A stretch of 64,000 bases of DNA from Bog-532 sp963742875 (GTDB lineage Bacteria > Actinomycetota > Actinomycetes > Streptosporangiales > Streptosporangiaceae), in contig CAVUNO010000022.1 in assembly GCA_963742875.1 (NCBI GenBank), forward strand, positions 62,001-126,000. The letters are read 5' to 3'. The position numbers were made by a program, and so were the translations under genes. Shown piece after piece: positions 8,590 through 16,301 of the stretch. Every line of letters starts with the position of its first letter. Position 1 is the first letter of the stretch. The notes beneath the pieces are model-generated. The model worked only from the letters and a program-made list of their open reading frames with translations. It was not told where the DNA came from and ran no database searches.

Positions 8590-8950
8590 GATCGCGACCG
8601 ACAATCCACGCTGGGGGCACCGGCCGGCGGGTGCAAGGCGAACTGGTCAAGCTCGGCCATCCGAACCGTGTTCACCGCCGAGGGCATCAGGATTCTGGCC
8701 AGCCCGCCGCAGGCGCCCAGAGCGAATGCGATCTGCGAGATGAGGTGCCCTGCGCCGGGAGCTCTTGGACCGGGTGATCGGCATCACCGCGCACCCGGAC
8801 GGCGCGTGGACAACGCAGGCGGCGCGTAACTTCCTTTATGGACCTCGGCCAGTGCGCGACCTCAGTCAAGTTCCTGATCCGGGATCACGCAGAAAGTCCA
8901 GGTTCCGCCAGCACCGGGGCGAAGGTGCCCGCGTTCCCGGGCCGCAGCAT
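8590..8950 (+). pseudogene. Integrase-core (rve) transposase relic, scrambled
   Basis: Short pieces of an actinomycete integrase-core transposase appear on the + strand in shifting frames: TDNPRWG followed by RRVQGELVKLGHP (8594-8660), GIRILASPPQAPRANAIC (8682-8735), then RRELLDRVIGITAHPDGAWT and AARNFL (8750-8835). The two blocks 'SPPQAPRANA' and 'ITAHPDGAWTT' are in the reverse of their usual order, so at least two deletions or a rearrangement occurred. No intact DDE triad remains. Confidence 0.6.
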
Positions 8951-9038
8951 CACCGCGAGCGACTCACCGGTGTTGTCGCACCAGGCCGTCAGCGGGTGAT
9001 GACCCCAGGTGCCCTTAAACGTGCCGCTGGCCTGCTGC

Positions 9039-9054
9039 TTGTCACTTTGTCACT
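9039..9054. repeat. 8-bp tandem duplication (TTGTCACT twice)
   Basis: TTGTCACT occupies 9039-9046 and again 9047-9054. Removing one copy restores the IS1380 reading frame after the AHSDK segment, so this duplication is the inactivating lesion. Confidence 0.85.
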
Positions 9055-9239
9055 GTGCGCCACGACGATCGTGGCGTCCAGCCGGATCACGGTCACCTTG
9101 CCCAGATCCCGCCCGGCCACGTTCGCCGGGGGGATAGCGCCGTGCCGTGCCTCGATCAGGTCCCATACGTGACGGCGGGCCTTCGCCCGGGCCTTGCTGA
9201 TCCGGGCCAGGGCCACGCCGTCGCATCCGGCCAGTGCCC

Positions 9240-9255
9240 GCCATGCCGCCATGCC
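9240..9255. repeat. 8-bp tandem duplication (GCCATGCC twice)
   Basis: GCCATGCC occupies 9240-9247 and 9248-9255. Removing one copy restores the IS1380 frame across SDTTAWRALAGC. It is the second lesion of the same size in this relic. Confidence 0.85.
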
Positions 9256-9542
9256 GTCGTGTCGGAGGCGACCGGGCCGAACGGCTCGCCCTGATGCCGC
9301 AGCGTGCCAATCTCGCCAATTGTTGTCGCGCCGTCGGCGATCGCGACGGCCAGGTCGGTGAGCACCCGGCCCCGGTCATGCACCGGGCTGAACCCCCGCC
9401 GGGCCAGCGCGCCGGACAGCCTTCCGGTCAGCCCAGCCCGGTCCGCGAGCAGCCGGGTCGCCGCCGACCCTATGTGCGACACGACCCCGTGGCCGCCGGT
9501 TTCAACGTCCAGGCCCTTCGACCACGCCATAGAATCCACGGG

Positions 9543-9945
9543 AAAGGTGCCTCTCCATCCGCGGTACTGTGAACCTAGACAGTCTCATTATCGCAGATGA
9601 GTGGCACTTTTCGCTTTCGTTAGCGAATAATAAGTCAATGTGCTTGGGGCACCGTGAATAGCCGAGGCTTGGGGGTGCCAACCTTGAAGGCGCGTAGATC
9701 AACCCGATCTGGGCGGCCCGGCTCAAGATCAGCCCCGAACCATAGCCGAGCAATTGGGCGGATCTCGGGCGTTCGGCCTTGAGGCCGATATCACACAGAG
9801 TGACAACTCCAGGAGAAGTCGCTGCCCGCACGCAGGCGTGCAGGAAGCGGAGGACGGTGCCCGGTGATCCCGGCAGGACGGGCACTGCCGGTGTATCGTA
9901 GCCGGTGTGAATTCCCCGCTCCGGGGAAATCGCACCACTCTCCGT
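9543..9945. other. Non-coding region left of the island repeat
   Basis: No protein family is recognisable on either strand in about 400 bases. An AT-richer patch at 9585-9640 (GCTTTCGTTAGCGAATAATAAG) may be the IS1380 end. A 6-base-arm hairpin (TCCCCGCTCCGGGGA) lies at about 9912-9926, next to the tRNA-like repeat. Confidence 0.4.
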
Positions 9946-9992
9946 GTTCAAGTCCCCCTCGGACACATGGGGGTTCAAGTCCCTAGGGATAC
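9946..9992. repeat. tRNA-3'-end-like direct repeat, left copy of island boundary pair
   Basis: Two units resembling a tRNA T-arm plus acceptor 3' strand: GTTCAAGTCCCCCTCGGACA followed after a few bases by GGGGGTTCAAGTCCCTAGGG. A near-identical 49-base copy lies at 21922-21970 in the same orientation, differing by two single-base indels and one substitution. No matching 5' tRNA half is present, so these are not tRNA genes; they look like attachment-site scars. Confidence 0.6.
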
Positions 9993-10315
9993 AAGCCCCA
10001 AGATCCGGTGAGGGCCTTCGGATGAGACGACGCCTCCGCGCCAGCATCTCTCGATCTCAGCCGCCGGGGCCAAGTGAAGGTAGATCCGGACGCGAAGGAC
10101 TGCCCGAGCCGGCAGCAGGGGACGCTGCCGCAGCCGGAGCGTTTCCCAGGGCCGCCACTGACGGCCGGTCAGCCGCGCTGGCAGCGGGCTGGCCCTGAGC
10201 GCCTGGTTTGGTTGGCTTCGGCTTTGGCAACAGGGCCGAAGATCGCTGACAAGTCAGGCGACGCACGATGAGTAGACTCGGAGATGAGCAGCCCTCGTGA
10301 TGGTGAGGAGTTCAC
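9993..10315. promoter_or_regulatory. Upstream region of the toxin-antitoxin pair
   Basis: No recognisable gene. The 3' end carries a GAGGAG ribosome site (about 10306-10311) before the GTG start at 10316. Any autoregulatory operator of the TA pair should lie in the last 60 bases, but I see no clear palindrome. Confidence 0.4.
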
Positions 10316-10504
10316 GTGACCGCACACGCCGAAGACATGGTTCTTGTCGCGCGGGCTGAGCTGGACGCGCTCCGGGCTGAGAACCGCCGCCTGCGGCGTG
10401 AGGCTGGGGATCGTGAGGCGCTGAAGCGCATCCGGTCAGACTCTGGGGAAGGCCGTACTTTCACTCGCGAGGAACTGGCGGAGGCGTGGGGAATCAGTGA
10501 GTGA
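10316..10504 (+). CDS. Antitoxin of a type II toxin-antitoxin pair
   Basis: A 62-residue acidic/basic helical protein, with an N-terminal charged coiled segment (ELDALRAENRRLRREAG) and a C-terminal tail ending EELAEAWGISE. Size, helical charge pattern and position directly before a RelE-fold protein identify it as an antitoxin. It does not show a clear ribbon-helix-helix or Phd DNA-binding domain, so how it represses its promoter is not evident. GTG start with a GAGGAG ribosome site; the last 8 bases overlap the toxin start, giving translational coupling. Confidence 0.7.
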   Translation: MTAHAEDMVLVARAELDALRAENRRLRREAGDREALKRIRSDSGEGRTFTREELAEAWGISE

Positions 10505-10769
10505 CCGGGTCCTTCGCTTCCCGGACAGAACCTGGGACGAGCTTGAAGGACTGCCGCAGCCACTCCGGAACGCCGCCCATAAGGTGATCTTCCACCTGCT
10601 CGAGGAACCAATCCCTGCTCTTGCCGACCCGTTTCCTGAAGCAGACCCGCTGCCGGGTGCCTACCGTCTCCATCTTCCATCGGACAGCTTGACCATCTGG
10701 TACACAGTCACGGAGAGCCCGGATGGGCAGGTCGTCATCGTCGTGCAATACGTTAAGGCCGACACGTAA
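10497..10769 (+). CDS. RelE/ParE-superfamily toxin
   Basis: A 90-residue protein with the RelE-fold order: an N-terminal helical pair (TWDELEGLPQPLRNAAHKVI), then strands in GAYRLHLPSDSLTIWYTVT and the final VVIVVQYVKAD. These toxins usually cleave mRNA at the ribosome; ParE-type relatives poison gyrase instead, and the sequence alone does not decide. The GTG start overlaps the antitoxin stop by 8 bases. It is intact and sits just inside the left island repeat, consistent with an addiction module maintaining the island. Confidence 0.75.
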   Translation: MSDRVLRFPDRTWDELEGLPQPLRNAAHKVIFHLLEEPIPALADPFPEADPLPGAYRLHLPSDSLTIWYTVTESPDGQVVIVVQYVKADT

Positions 10770-11104
10770 ACATTGGCCGCAGAGGGACCCGGTCCCGGGA
10801 TCGCCTCGCTCTCGGACATCGCCATCACGGCCCGACATGCGAATGTGCCGTGGACAGGATTTTGAAGATCAATTTCGTCGATACGAATTACGGCCGCTGT
10901 CCTAAGCCTTACATTCAGGCGGGGATTCTCAACTGGGCCGCCCTGGCGCATACGCGGCTCTGGGCAGAATGAGAATGTCAGTGGCGGCGGGCATGCTTGT
11001 CACATGAGTAGGCGCCAGAGCACCCACGTAGACATCCATCCGGCCTCGGGGCCGTGGTTCTTGACCGAGGCGCCCCCGGTCCACGCCGGCTCCCAAGCCC
11101 GCCT
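10770..11104. other. Intergenic region between TA pair and Wadjet relic
   Basis: I see no gene in these 335 bases. A short ATG-led frame at 11004 (MSRRQSTHVD...) enters the jetA stub region but shows no family resemblance. Confidence 0.4.
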
Positions 11105-11335
11105 ATGGTGAGTCATCCAGGGCCGGGCGAGGCGCGACGGCTGGGTGAGATCTCGACGGCGAATCCCACGCTAACCCTGCTGGGAGCCTACAGCCGGGAC
11201 TGGGTACTCCCCCTGTTCGCCGAGCACCTCGAGCCGGTTGAGGGATCGGTGTCGGCGGAGTGGCTCCATGAGCGCGTCGCCGAGGCGTTGCAGGAAGCCA
11301 GGGACGACAAGGAGTGGCAGGGAGATCGCTCACCG
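11105..11335 (+). pseudogene. jetA: jetA (DUF3375) N-terminal stub of a Wadjet system
   Basis: NPTLTLLGAYSRDWVLPLFA, then EGSVSAEWLHERVAEAL and EARDDKEWQGD, is the N-terminus of the DUF3375 protein JetA, the kleisin-like subunit of the Wadjet plasmid-defence complex. Only about 70 of the family's roughly 480 residues remain. Homology stops after KEWQGD at about 11333 and the next base pairs belong to jetC in another frame. It is the first of three collinear stubs (A, C, D), so the operon collapsed by deletion; jetB is entirely gone. Confidence 0.75.
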
Positions 11336-11336
11336 A

Positions 11337-11471
11337 GCGCAGGTCATGCGGGCCGGGCGCGGCAGTACGGCCATCCTCGGACCTTCCGGCCGTGGCAAAT
11401 CCACCCTCCTGGACGCCATGGCGTCGGTGATCATGCCGAACCCGCAGGAATTCAACCAGGCCGCCCGCCGC
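11337..11471 (+). pseudogene. jetC: jetC (SMC-like ATPase) Walker A stub of a Wadjet system
   Basis: The frame reads AGRGSTAILGPSGRGKSTLL then DAMASVIMPNPQEFNQAARR. This is the P-loop and following helix of the Wadjet ATPase JetC, whose family has GSTAILGPSGxGKSTLLDA and NPQEFNQAAR. The stub keeps about 45 of more than 1,000 residues; the coiled coils, signature motif and Walker B are absent. The upstream junction joins jetA codons and the downstream junction joins jetD codons, each in a different frame. Confidence 0.75.
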
Positions 11472-11472
11472 T

Positions 11473-12003
11473 GTCGGTGGCCTGAGACAGATCAGCGCCC
11501 CGGTGGACGAGCTAGCCGGGCTCCAGATCCGCCCCGACGCAATCCTTATTGTGGAGAACAAGGAACCCGCCCTCGCCTGGAGCGATACGGCTGGGCTGGT
11601 GGTCATCCACTCCCTAGGCAATCACCTCGACGTCCTCAGCCGCCTGCCATGGATCCGCCACGACCACTGCTGGTACTGGGGAGACCTCGACCGGCACGGC
11701 TTCACCCTCCTCTCCCGCGCCCGCAGCATGATCTCACGGCTCAGATCGCTGCTAATGGCGCCGGGAGCTATCGAGGCCTACCGGCCGGTGGGCGTCGAAG
11801 AAGACCTCGACCGGTACGACCAACCCGACTCGACGCTGACCCTGGCGGAAGCCACCGCACTCGCAGCGCTGGAGCTCACCGGCGGAAAATACCTGCGCAT
11901 CGAACAAGAGCGGATTCTCGTCAGTGACGCCCAGTACGCCCTTAAGGAGGCCCGGAATCTCGTGGCGCCTGATTTCGCCGAGGTCCTGGGCCACGGTCAG
12001 TAG
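11473..12003 (+). pseudogene. jetD: jetD (DUF2220, Toprim nuclease) C-terminal half of a Wadjet system
   Basis: An open frame of about 176 codons encodes the C-terminal DUF2220 domain of JetD, the Wadjet nuclease subunit related to topoisomerase VI Toprim domains. Key blocks are RPDAILIVENKEPALAW with the catalytic Glu, GLVVIHSLGNHLDVLS, and HCWYWGDLDRHGFTLLSRAR with the D-x-D metal site, followed by RSLLM and the C-terminal YLRIEQERI. The N-terminal DUF3322 DNA-binding half is missing. The domain is undamaged; translation could begin at the in-frame GTG at 11503, but without JetABC it should have no defence function. Confidence 0.8.
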
Positions 12004-12396
12004 GCGTACATGCGCGGCGCGTCGATGACCTGGTGACGCGATCGGCTGTAGTCATTGCGCATTACCGCTGAACAGCGAGAACATCGTCTTGGGCAGGCAT
12101 GGGCTTTTTTGGTGCAGTCGGTCCCGCTCACCGCCCACCTGCCACAGCGTCAAGCGCGAATTCGCTGGTCAGGAGCGGTGCGACGTATTGGCCTTTTGGT
12201 GTATTCGCCCCTCGGACACATCATGCATGGCCCTGACCTGCGGTCATCCGTTTCCCGGTATGGGACAGGGGAGCAACGCCGCAGGTCACACTCATGGCAC
12301 CGGCCACCGTGGCCAGGACGCCAGCGGCGACCATCCCTACTGTGCGCCAGGACACCCATCCACCCTTCCGCATCTGATCCCAGCAGTCGTTGCCCA
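12004..12396. other. Non-coding region carrying the first copy of the 100-bp repeat
   Basis: No supported gene. Bases 12196-12300 form a repeat whose second copy is at 14304-14402. The remaining sequence 12004-12195 shows nothing recognisable. Confidence 0.45.
12196..12300. repeat. Structured 100-bp repeat, copy 1
   Basis: Starts with the tRNA-like tail CCCCTCGGACACA and contains a 9-base perfect outer stem (GACCTGCGG near 12235, CCGCAGGTC near 12283) enclosing a small inner hairpin. About 80% identical over its core to 14338-14402, in the same orientation. The pair flanks the YihY-like gene and the DUF2637 relic. Confidence 0.65.
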
Positions 12397-13338
12397 CTAT
12401 CCAGGCGGTGTGCTTGGACCCCCATGGACCGGCTCGCTTTCCTCCCCGCCCGGCTGGCTGTGCCCCCAGCGGTTTTCTGCCCAGGCCCGAAACCAGGCGT
12501 CGTTGAACCAGCGCCCGAACAACTGGCCGCCATAGACGACCCAGCCGACGCCGATCAGCCACGACTGCACGATCAGCACGGTGCCCAGCGCCCCGTAGGT
12601 GACCGCGTTGCTGACGATGAGCGGCTCGAAGACCAAGGCGGAGAAGGCCCGCAGGCCGGCCAGGAACGCCACCGTCGCCACTGCGCCTGGCATCGCCGCC
12701 AGGTAGCTCACCCGGCCGCCGACCAGGAAGCGAAGCCCCCACCAGAAAAAGGCGATGCCGAGCACTATCGCCACCGAGACCCGGCTCACCGTCTCGGCCG
12801 GCGCATGGCGTGTCACAGTGCCCACCGTGGCCGCCGCGTAGATGTAGGCGATGAAGACGACCACCCACACCGCCTGACGCCAGATCTTGTGCCACGGCCC
12901 GGCGGGAAGGCCCCAGACCCTTTCGAACCCGGCCTGCACGCTGCCCGCGAACGTCACCCCGAAGACTCCCAGCAGGAACAGGCTGAAAACGCTCGTCGTG
13001 CTCAGGACCTTGGCGGGTGCGGAAAAGACCTGTCCCACCGCGCGGGCAGAGGAGCCGGTCAGGCCCATGCCGTAGACCACCCATACGGCTAGGCCGTGAT
13101 GCGTGGCGGCGCTGGCGGCAGCGACGACGACGAGCAGCGGGAACACGGTGAGCATGGCCAGGGCGGCGAAACCCATGGCCCGTTCCATGAGTTCAAACTC
13201 CTTGCCGCTCCGATGGAGGTCTTTGAAGCGGAGGTCGCACCAGACCCGCTCGGCGCCCCGGAGCACTGCATGGTACACCGCCCGGTACAGGACCGGGCTC
13301 ATCTGCCGGCGAACACGCCCATTGCGCCGCTGCTGCAT
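12397..13338 (-). CDS. YihY/BrkB-family membrane protein
   Basis: A multi-helix membrane protein of the YihY/BrkB superfamily. Recognisable traits are the pre-helix segment ERAMGFAALAMLTVFPLL near the N-terminus, the long loop with GFERVWGLPAGPWHKIWRQ before a central helix, and the late TYGALGTVLIVQSWLIGVG. Six hydrophobic segments are visible. The biochemical role of the family is unresolved; the old 'ribonuclease BN' label is known to be wrong. I prefer ATG at 13338 (MQQRRNGRVRR), preceded by a GGGGGG-rich site; an in-frame start at 13383 is also possible. It lies between the two structured repeats, so it may be cargo of that segment. Confidence 0.8.
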   Translation of the reverse strand: MQQRRNGRVRRQMSPVLYRAVYHAVLRGAERVWCDLRFKDLHRSGKEFELMERAMGFAALAMLTVFPLLVVVAAASAATHHGLAVWVVYGMGLTGSSARAVGQVFSAPAKVLSTTSVFSLFLLGVFGVTFAGSVQAGFERVWGLPAGPWHKIWRQAVWVVVFIAYIYAAATVGTVTRHAPAETVSRVSVAIVLGIAFFWWGLRFLVGGRVSYLAAMPGAVATVAFLAGLRAFSALVFEPLIVSNAVTYGALGTVLIVQSWLIGVGWVVYGGQLFGRWFNDAWFRAWAENRWGHSQPGGEESEPVHGGPSTPPG

Positions 13339-13538
13339 CACGCTACCCCCCGGTTGGACAGCGCCCTGGGCCGCGAAAGCCACGACTCCGGCAAATCAAT
13401 CGTTGTGTCATCACGGAGTTCATTTTGCTAGAGGCCAAGGATCGCGTGCGCATCCGAGCCGATACGACGGTCAACGGTCTCAGTCGGCGCCGCACGAGGT
13501 CGGCGTAGTTTCGGGCACCTGATCCCGCGTGTGAATGA

Positions 13539-14180
13539 TCAAGTGTGAAGCGCTGCGCTTACGAGCGGGGTAGGCGATCCGCGGCCTGTCGCGGGGAAGG
13601 CTCCCCGATTGAGGCGCCTCCCCGGTCGCTGAGCCCGCCCATGCGGCGGCACGCCCGGCGAGCGCCGGTTGGACCGACGCGCCCGCTGCAGCGATGGCAA
13701 CCCGGAGCAAAGCTGCCCCCGTGTTTCGATAGCGCGCACCGACGCAACGCGGCCGGCCGCAAGGTCATCAGCGAACACCTGCGCGACCTGCATATGCAGC
13801 GGATCGGCGTCAGGCGGCCGGCCGGGCAGCCCGGCTACGGCCGTCACGTCCGCCGGTACCTGAGCACCACGGATGATCATCATCAGCAGCTCATACGACC
13901 CGACCAGCGCCACCGTAGGCCACGCGACCACCGCGGCGCCGGCCGGCCCGTGGCCCAGGCCGTGCGCCGCGTCGGCCGCCGGCGTCGCCCCGATGCCCAG
14001 TCCCAGCAGCCACCTCGCAGGAGCCGGAACCGGCACCTTCCGGCGCGCCGAGTCCAGCAGCACCATCGAACTGGCGTAGATCAGCCCGTCCACCGTGAGC
14101 GGGACCAGGCGAGCATTCCAGCGCGCCTCACCGTGCACCCGTACGAGCTCGTAGGCGTGTTCGTAGGGAAGCCTCCGCGG
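13539..14180 (-). pseudogene. DUF2637 protein remnant (AICE-type mobile element gene)
   Basis: The minus strand encodes the conserved DUF2637 core: YEHAYELVRVHGEARW, RLVPLTVDGLIYASSMVLL, LLGLGIGATPAADAAHGLG and AWPTVALVGSYELLMMIIRG, then the winged-helix-like tail HMQVAQVFADDLAAGRVASV. The protein normally starts with a membrane helix 30-40 residues before YEHAY. That part is absent and upstream sequence is unrelated, so the 5' end is lost. The C-terminal helix-turn-helix is also disrupted after RAIETRGQ. DUF2637 proteins are typical of actinomycete integrative and conjugative elements. Confidence 0.7.
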
Positions 14181-14258
14181 CGACCGCGGCAATCCCCGAT
14201 CACAGCTCCGGCAGTGGACCACCGGATGACCTGATCCGCCGCCATCACCGGGGACCAC

Positions 14259-14585
14259 AGACCAGCACGAACTCCTTGGTCAGCGTGATCGGGATCATGT
14301 ACGTAAGGTGCGAGTCCCCCCTCGGACACAAGTACATGCCTCTGAACTGCGGTTATCTGTTTGCCGGTATCGGTCAGGTGAGCAATGCCGCAGGTCGCAG
14401 CCATGGGGGTTCAAGTCCCTCTCGGACACGTGCTTACGTACATGCCGACAGCGGCCTCGGCCGAACCGACGCACCTCGCCTCCGCCAGAACCCCCGGGGT
14501 GGAGTGACCGGGCGCGGGATGTGCGCGCGTAGAGTCGGTGCCGGCCGGCTGGATGCCCGAATGGTCAGGAGGACGGTGAGGGCGC
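14259..14585. other. Non-coding region carrying the second copy of the 100-bp repeat
   Basis: No supported gene in 327 bases. It contains the repeat at 14304-14429; the last 60 bases before 14586 should hold the promoter and ribosome site of the hexapeptide protein (GGAGGACGG near 14567). Confidence 0.45.
14304..14429. repeat. Structured 100-bp repeat, copy 2, with tRNA-like tails at both ends
   Basis: Begins with CCCCCCTCGGACACA and ends with GGGGGTTCAAGTCCCTCTCG, two tRNA-3'-like tails about 90 bases apart. The interior keeps the CTGCGG...CCGCAG stem and an inner hairpin around GCCGGTATCGG, matching copy 1 at about 80%. Confidence 0.65.
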
Positions 14586-15150
14586 GTGAGTTTCAACCAC
14601 CTTCTCGTTGACCAGCCCCAGCCCGAGATCGCCCGGTCCGCGGTGATCCTCGGTGAGGTCCACGTCGGTGCCGGCGCGATCCTGGCGCAGGGCCTGGTGG
14701 TGCGGGCGCATGGCGGAGCGGTGAGCATCGGCAACTACTCGGCCGTGCTGGAGAACGGTGTGGTGGTCGGCACGCCCGGGCATCCGGTCTTGGTGGGCCA
14801 GCGCACCGTCTTCGGCCACCGCGCCGCCATCGTCGGGGCGACCGTCGGCGATTTGTGCGAGATCGGCAACGGCGCGATCCTCATGGCGGGCTCCCGGCTC
14901 GGCAGCGGCTGCATCCTGGGCGAGGGCACGCTGCTGCCGCCGGGCACCGTTATTCCCGCCGGTTCGGTCCTGGTCGGGCGCCCGCCCCATGTCATCCGGT
15001 CGGCCACGGACGCCGACCGTGAGCGGCTGGCGGTACTGCGCCAGCATCAGACCAACCTGACCGACTACCCGGGCATGATCATGTCCGGGCCGATGCGGGC
15101 CGGAGAACGCATGGGAACCCTGTACGCCTACCGCGACAAGACCCCGTTCG
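14586..15150 (+). pseudogene. Hexapeptide-repeat (gamma carbonic anhydrase-like) protein, first half
   Basis: Left-handed beta-helix hexapeptide repeats are evident: SAVILGEVHVGAGAIL, GGAVSIGNYSAVLENGVVVG, VFGHRAAIVGATVGDLCEI and a C-terminal cap of GSRLGSGCILGEGTLLPPG. The pattern fits gamma-carbonic-anhydrase/acyltransferase-like proteins; His residues of the zinc site are only partly recognisable (VRAHGG, VFGHRAA), so catalysis is uncertain. After YRDKTPFD the frame runs into non-family sequence, while the next frame continues with IGAGTVLFDSAEITG. A one- or two-base indel near 15150 therefore splits a tandem two-helix gene, or else two ORFs overlap. Confidence 0.6.
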
Positions 15151-15627
15151 ATCGGCGCCGGCACGGTGCTGTTCGACTCTGCGGAGATCACCGGCAACGT
15201 GGTCGTCGGCAAAGGCACTCTCATCGGCGCCGGCGTGAAGATCATCGGGGACTCCCACGGGCCGGTCCGCATCGGCTCCCGGGTGCAGATCCTGGAGAAC
15301 ACGGTGCTGCATCTGCTGCCCGATAACGAACTGATCATCGACGACGACGCGGTGATCGGCCCGGGCGCGATGATCCACGGCTGCCGCATCGGCCGCGGCA
15401 GCATCGTCGAACCCGGCGCGATCGTGTGCGACGGCAGCGTGGTCGGGGCCGAGTCGGTGGTCCGCGCCGGTGCCTGCGTCAAGCAGCGCGACCGGTTCGG
15501 TGACCGGTCCATGCTGGATGGCTTCCCCGCCAGGCTGGTCAGCACCCTGACCGGCCCGCCGCCGATCCCGGGCTGGGCCTTGCCCCGGGACGCGGTCGCA
15601 ACTCTCCGCAGGGTGCAACGAAGATAG
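15151..15627 (+). pseudogene. Hexapeptide-repeat protein, second half in shifted frame
   Basis: Continues in another frame with further beta-helix coils: ITGNVVVGKGTLIGAGVKII, GPVRIGSRVQILENTVLHLL, DAVIGPGAMIHGCRIGRGSI and VCDGSVVGAESVVRAGACVK. It ends with a typical C-terminal helix region. A GTG at 15166 could start it as a separate 153-residue protein, so a functional second polypeptide is possible. The in-frame upstream codons IGAGT and the direct abutment favour one frameshifted gene. Confidence 0.6.
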
Positions 15628-15831
15628 CACCGGGCCGCGAGAAGGCGATGGTCCACGGGCCAGTCGGCCGGTCAGGACGACGGCAGATCACCACCGGACA
15701 ATGTCCACGGCAGGACTTGATACCAGGGAACATAGACGACGGGTTTCATCACCATGACGATGAAGCTGTGCTTGGCATGCGGCGTGCTTCGCGGCGGCGC
15801 AGCGGACGCGCTTAGGATTAAGGATGGCGTG

Positions 15832-16248
15832 ATGAGCGACGACCGTGACCACACCATCGCCACCGCTGCGGTGACAAGTGAGGAAACACCGTACGGTGTG
15901 CGCATCAACGCGGGGGGCCATGCGCTGCGCGGCGACGAACCGGTCGACCACGGCGGCGGCGACACCGGTCCGGCTCCGTTTGGCCTGCTGCTGTCCGGGC
16001 TTGGTGCCTGCACCGCGATCACGCTGCGAATGTACGCCGAACATCAGAGCTGGCCGCTGGCTGGCGTGGATGTCGAGCTGACCTACGTCGTCAAAGACCG
16101 GAACACCAGGTGGATCGACCGGCTGATCACCCTGCACGGCGTCGACGAGGACCAGCGCGCGAAGCTGGCCGAGATCGCGGAGAAGACCCCGGTCACCAGG
16201 GCGGTCCGGGCGGGAACCGAGATCCGTACCACCACCGGGGCAGTCTGA
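15832..16248 (+). CDS. OsmC-family protein
   Basis: A 138-residue member of the OsmC/YhfA superfamily, small dimeric thiol peroxidases or relatives. The central helix carries the family's conserved segment PFGLLLSGLGACTAITLRMY with the peroxidatic-type Cys, followed by YVVKDRNTRWIDRLI and a C-terminal TPVTRAVRAGTEIRT strand. The second OsmC cysteine is not evident, so hydroperoxide reduction is not certain. I chose ATG 15832 because AAGGA sits 9 bases upstream; the frame stays open further upstream but without a family match. It is followed 53 bases later by an FAD/NAD(P) oxidoreductase that may share redox duties. Confidence 0.85.
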   Translation: MSDDRDHTIATAAVTSEETPYGVRINAGGHALRGDEPVDHGGGDTGPAPFGLLLSGLGACTAITLRMYAEHQSWPLAGVDVELTYVVKDRNTRWIDRLITLHGVDEDQRAKLAEIAEKTPVTRAVRAGTEIRTTTGAV

Positions 16249-16301
16249 CCGGTGGCGACGCACGCGACGGAGCGGCCCAGGCAGCGGGGTGTGCTGATCC
16301 C

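Larger units (their letters stand above)
8895..9542 (-). pseudogene. IS1380-family transposase, N-terminal half with two frameshifts
   Basis: The minus strand encodes the start of an IS1380 transposase: MAWSKGLDVETGGHG, ARRGFSPVHDRGRVLTDLAV and GPVASDTTAW. The next frame carries WRALAGCDGVALARI, RRHVWDLIEARHG and VIRLDATIVVAHSDK. A third frame carries GTFKGTWGHHPLTAWCDNTG and MLRPGNAGTF. Both frame changes coincide with exact 8-bp tandem duplications (9240-9255 and 9039-9054). Homology ends near 8895, where the rve-type relic begins, so the C-terminal half is gone. Confidence 0.8.

Noticed and set aside
9940..9995. Possible short CRISPR-like repeats (GGTTCAAGTCCC units)
   Set aside because: Units are spaced irregularly (about 26 bases here, about 90 bases at 14.3 kb), few in number, no cas genes, and match tRNA T-arm sequence.
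9502..10047. 181-codon minus-strand open frame
   Set aside because: No family resemblance; it runs across the end of the IS1380 relic and a tRNA-like repeat and has no ribosome site.
12055..13092. Long plus-strand frame over the YihY-like gene
   Set aside because: No hydrophobic or family features; the opposite strand has six clear membrane helices.
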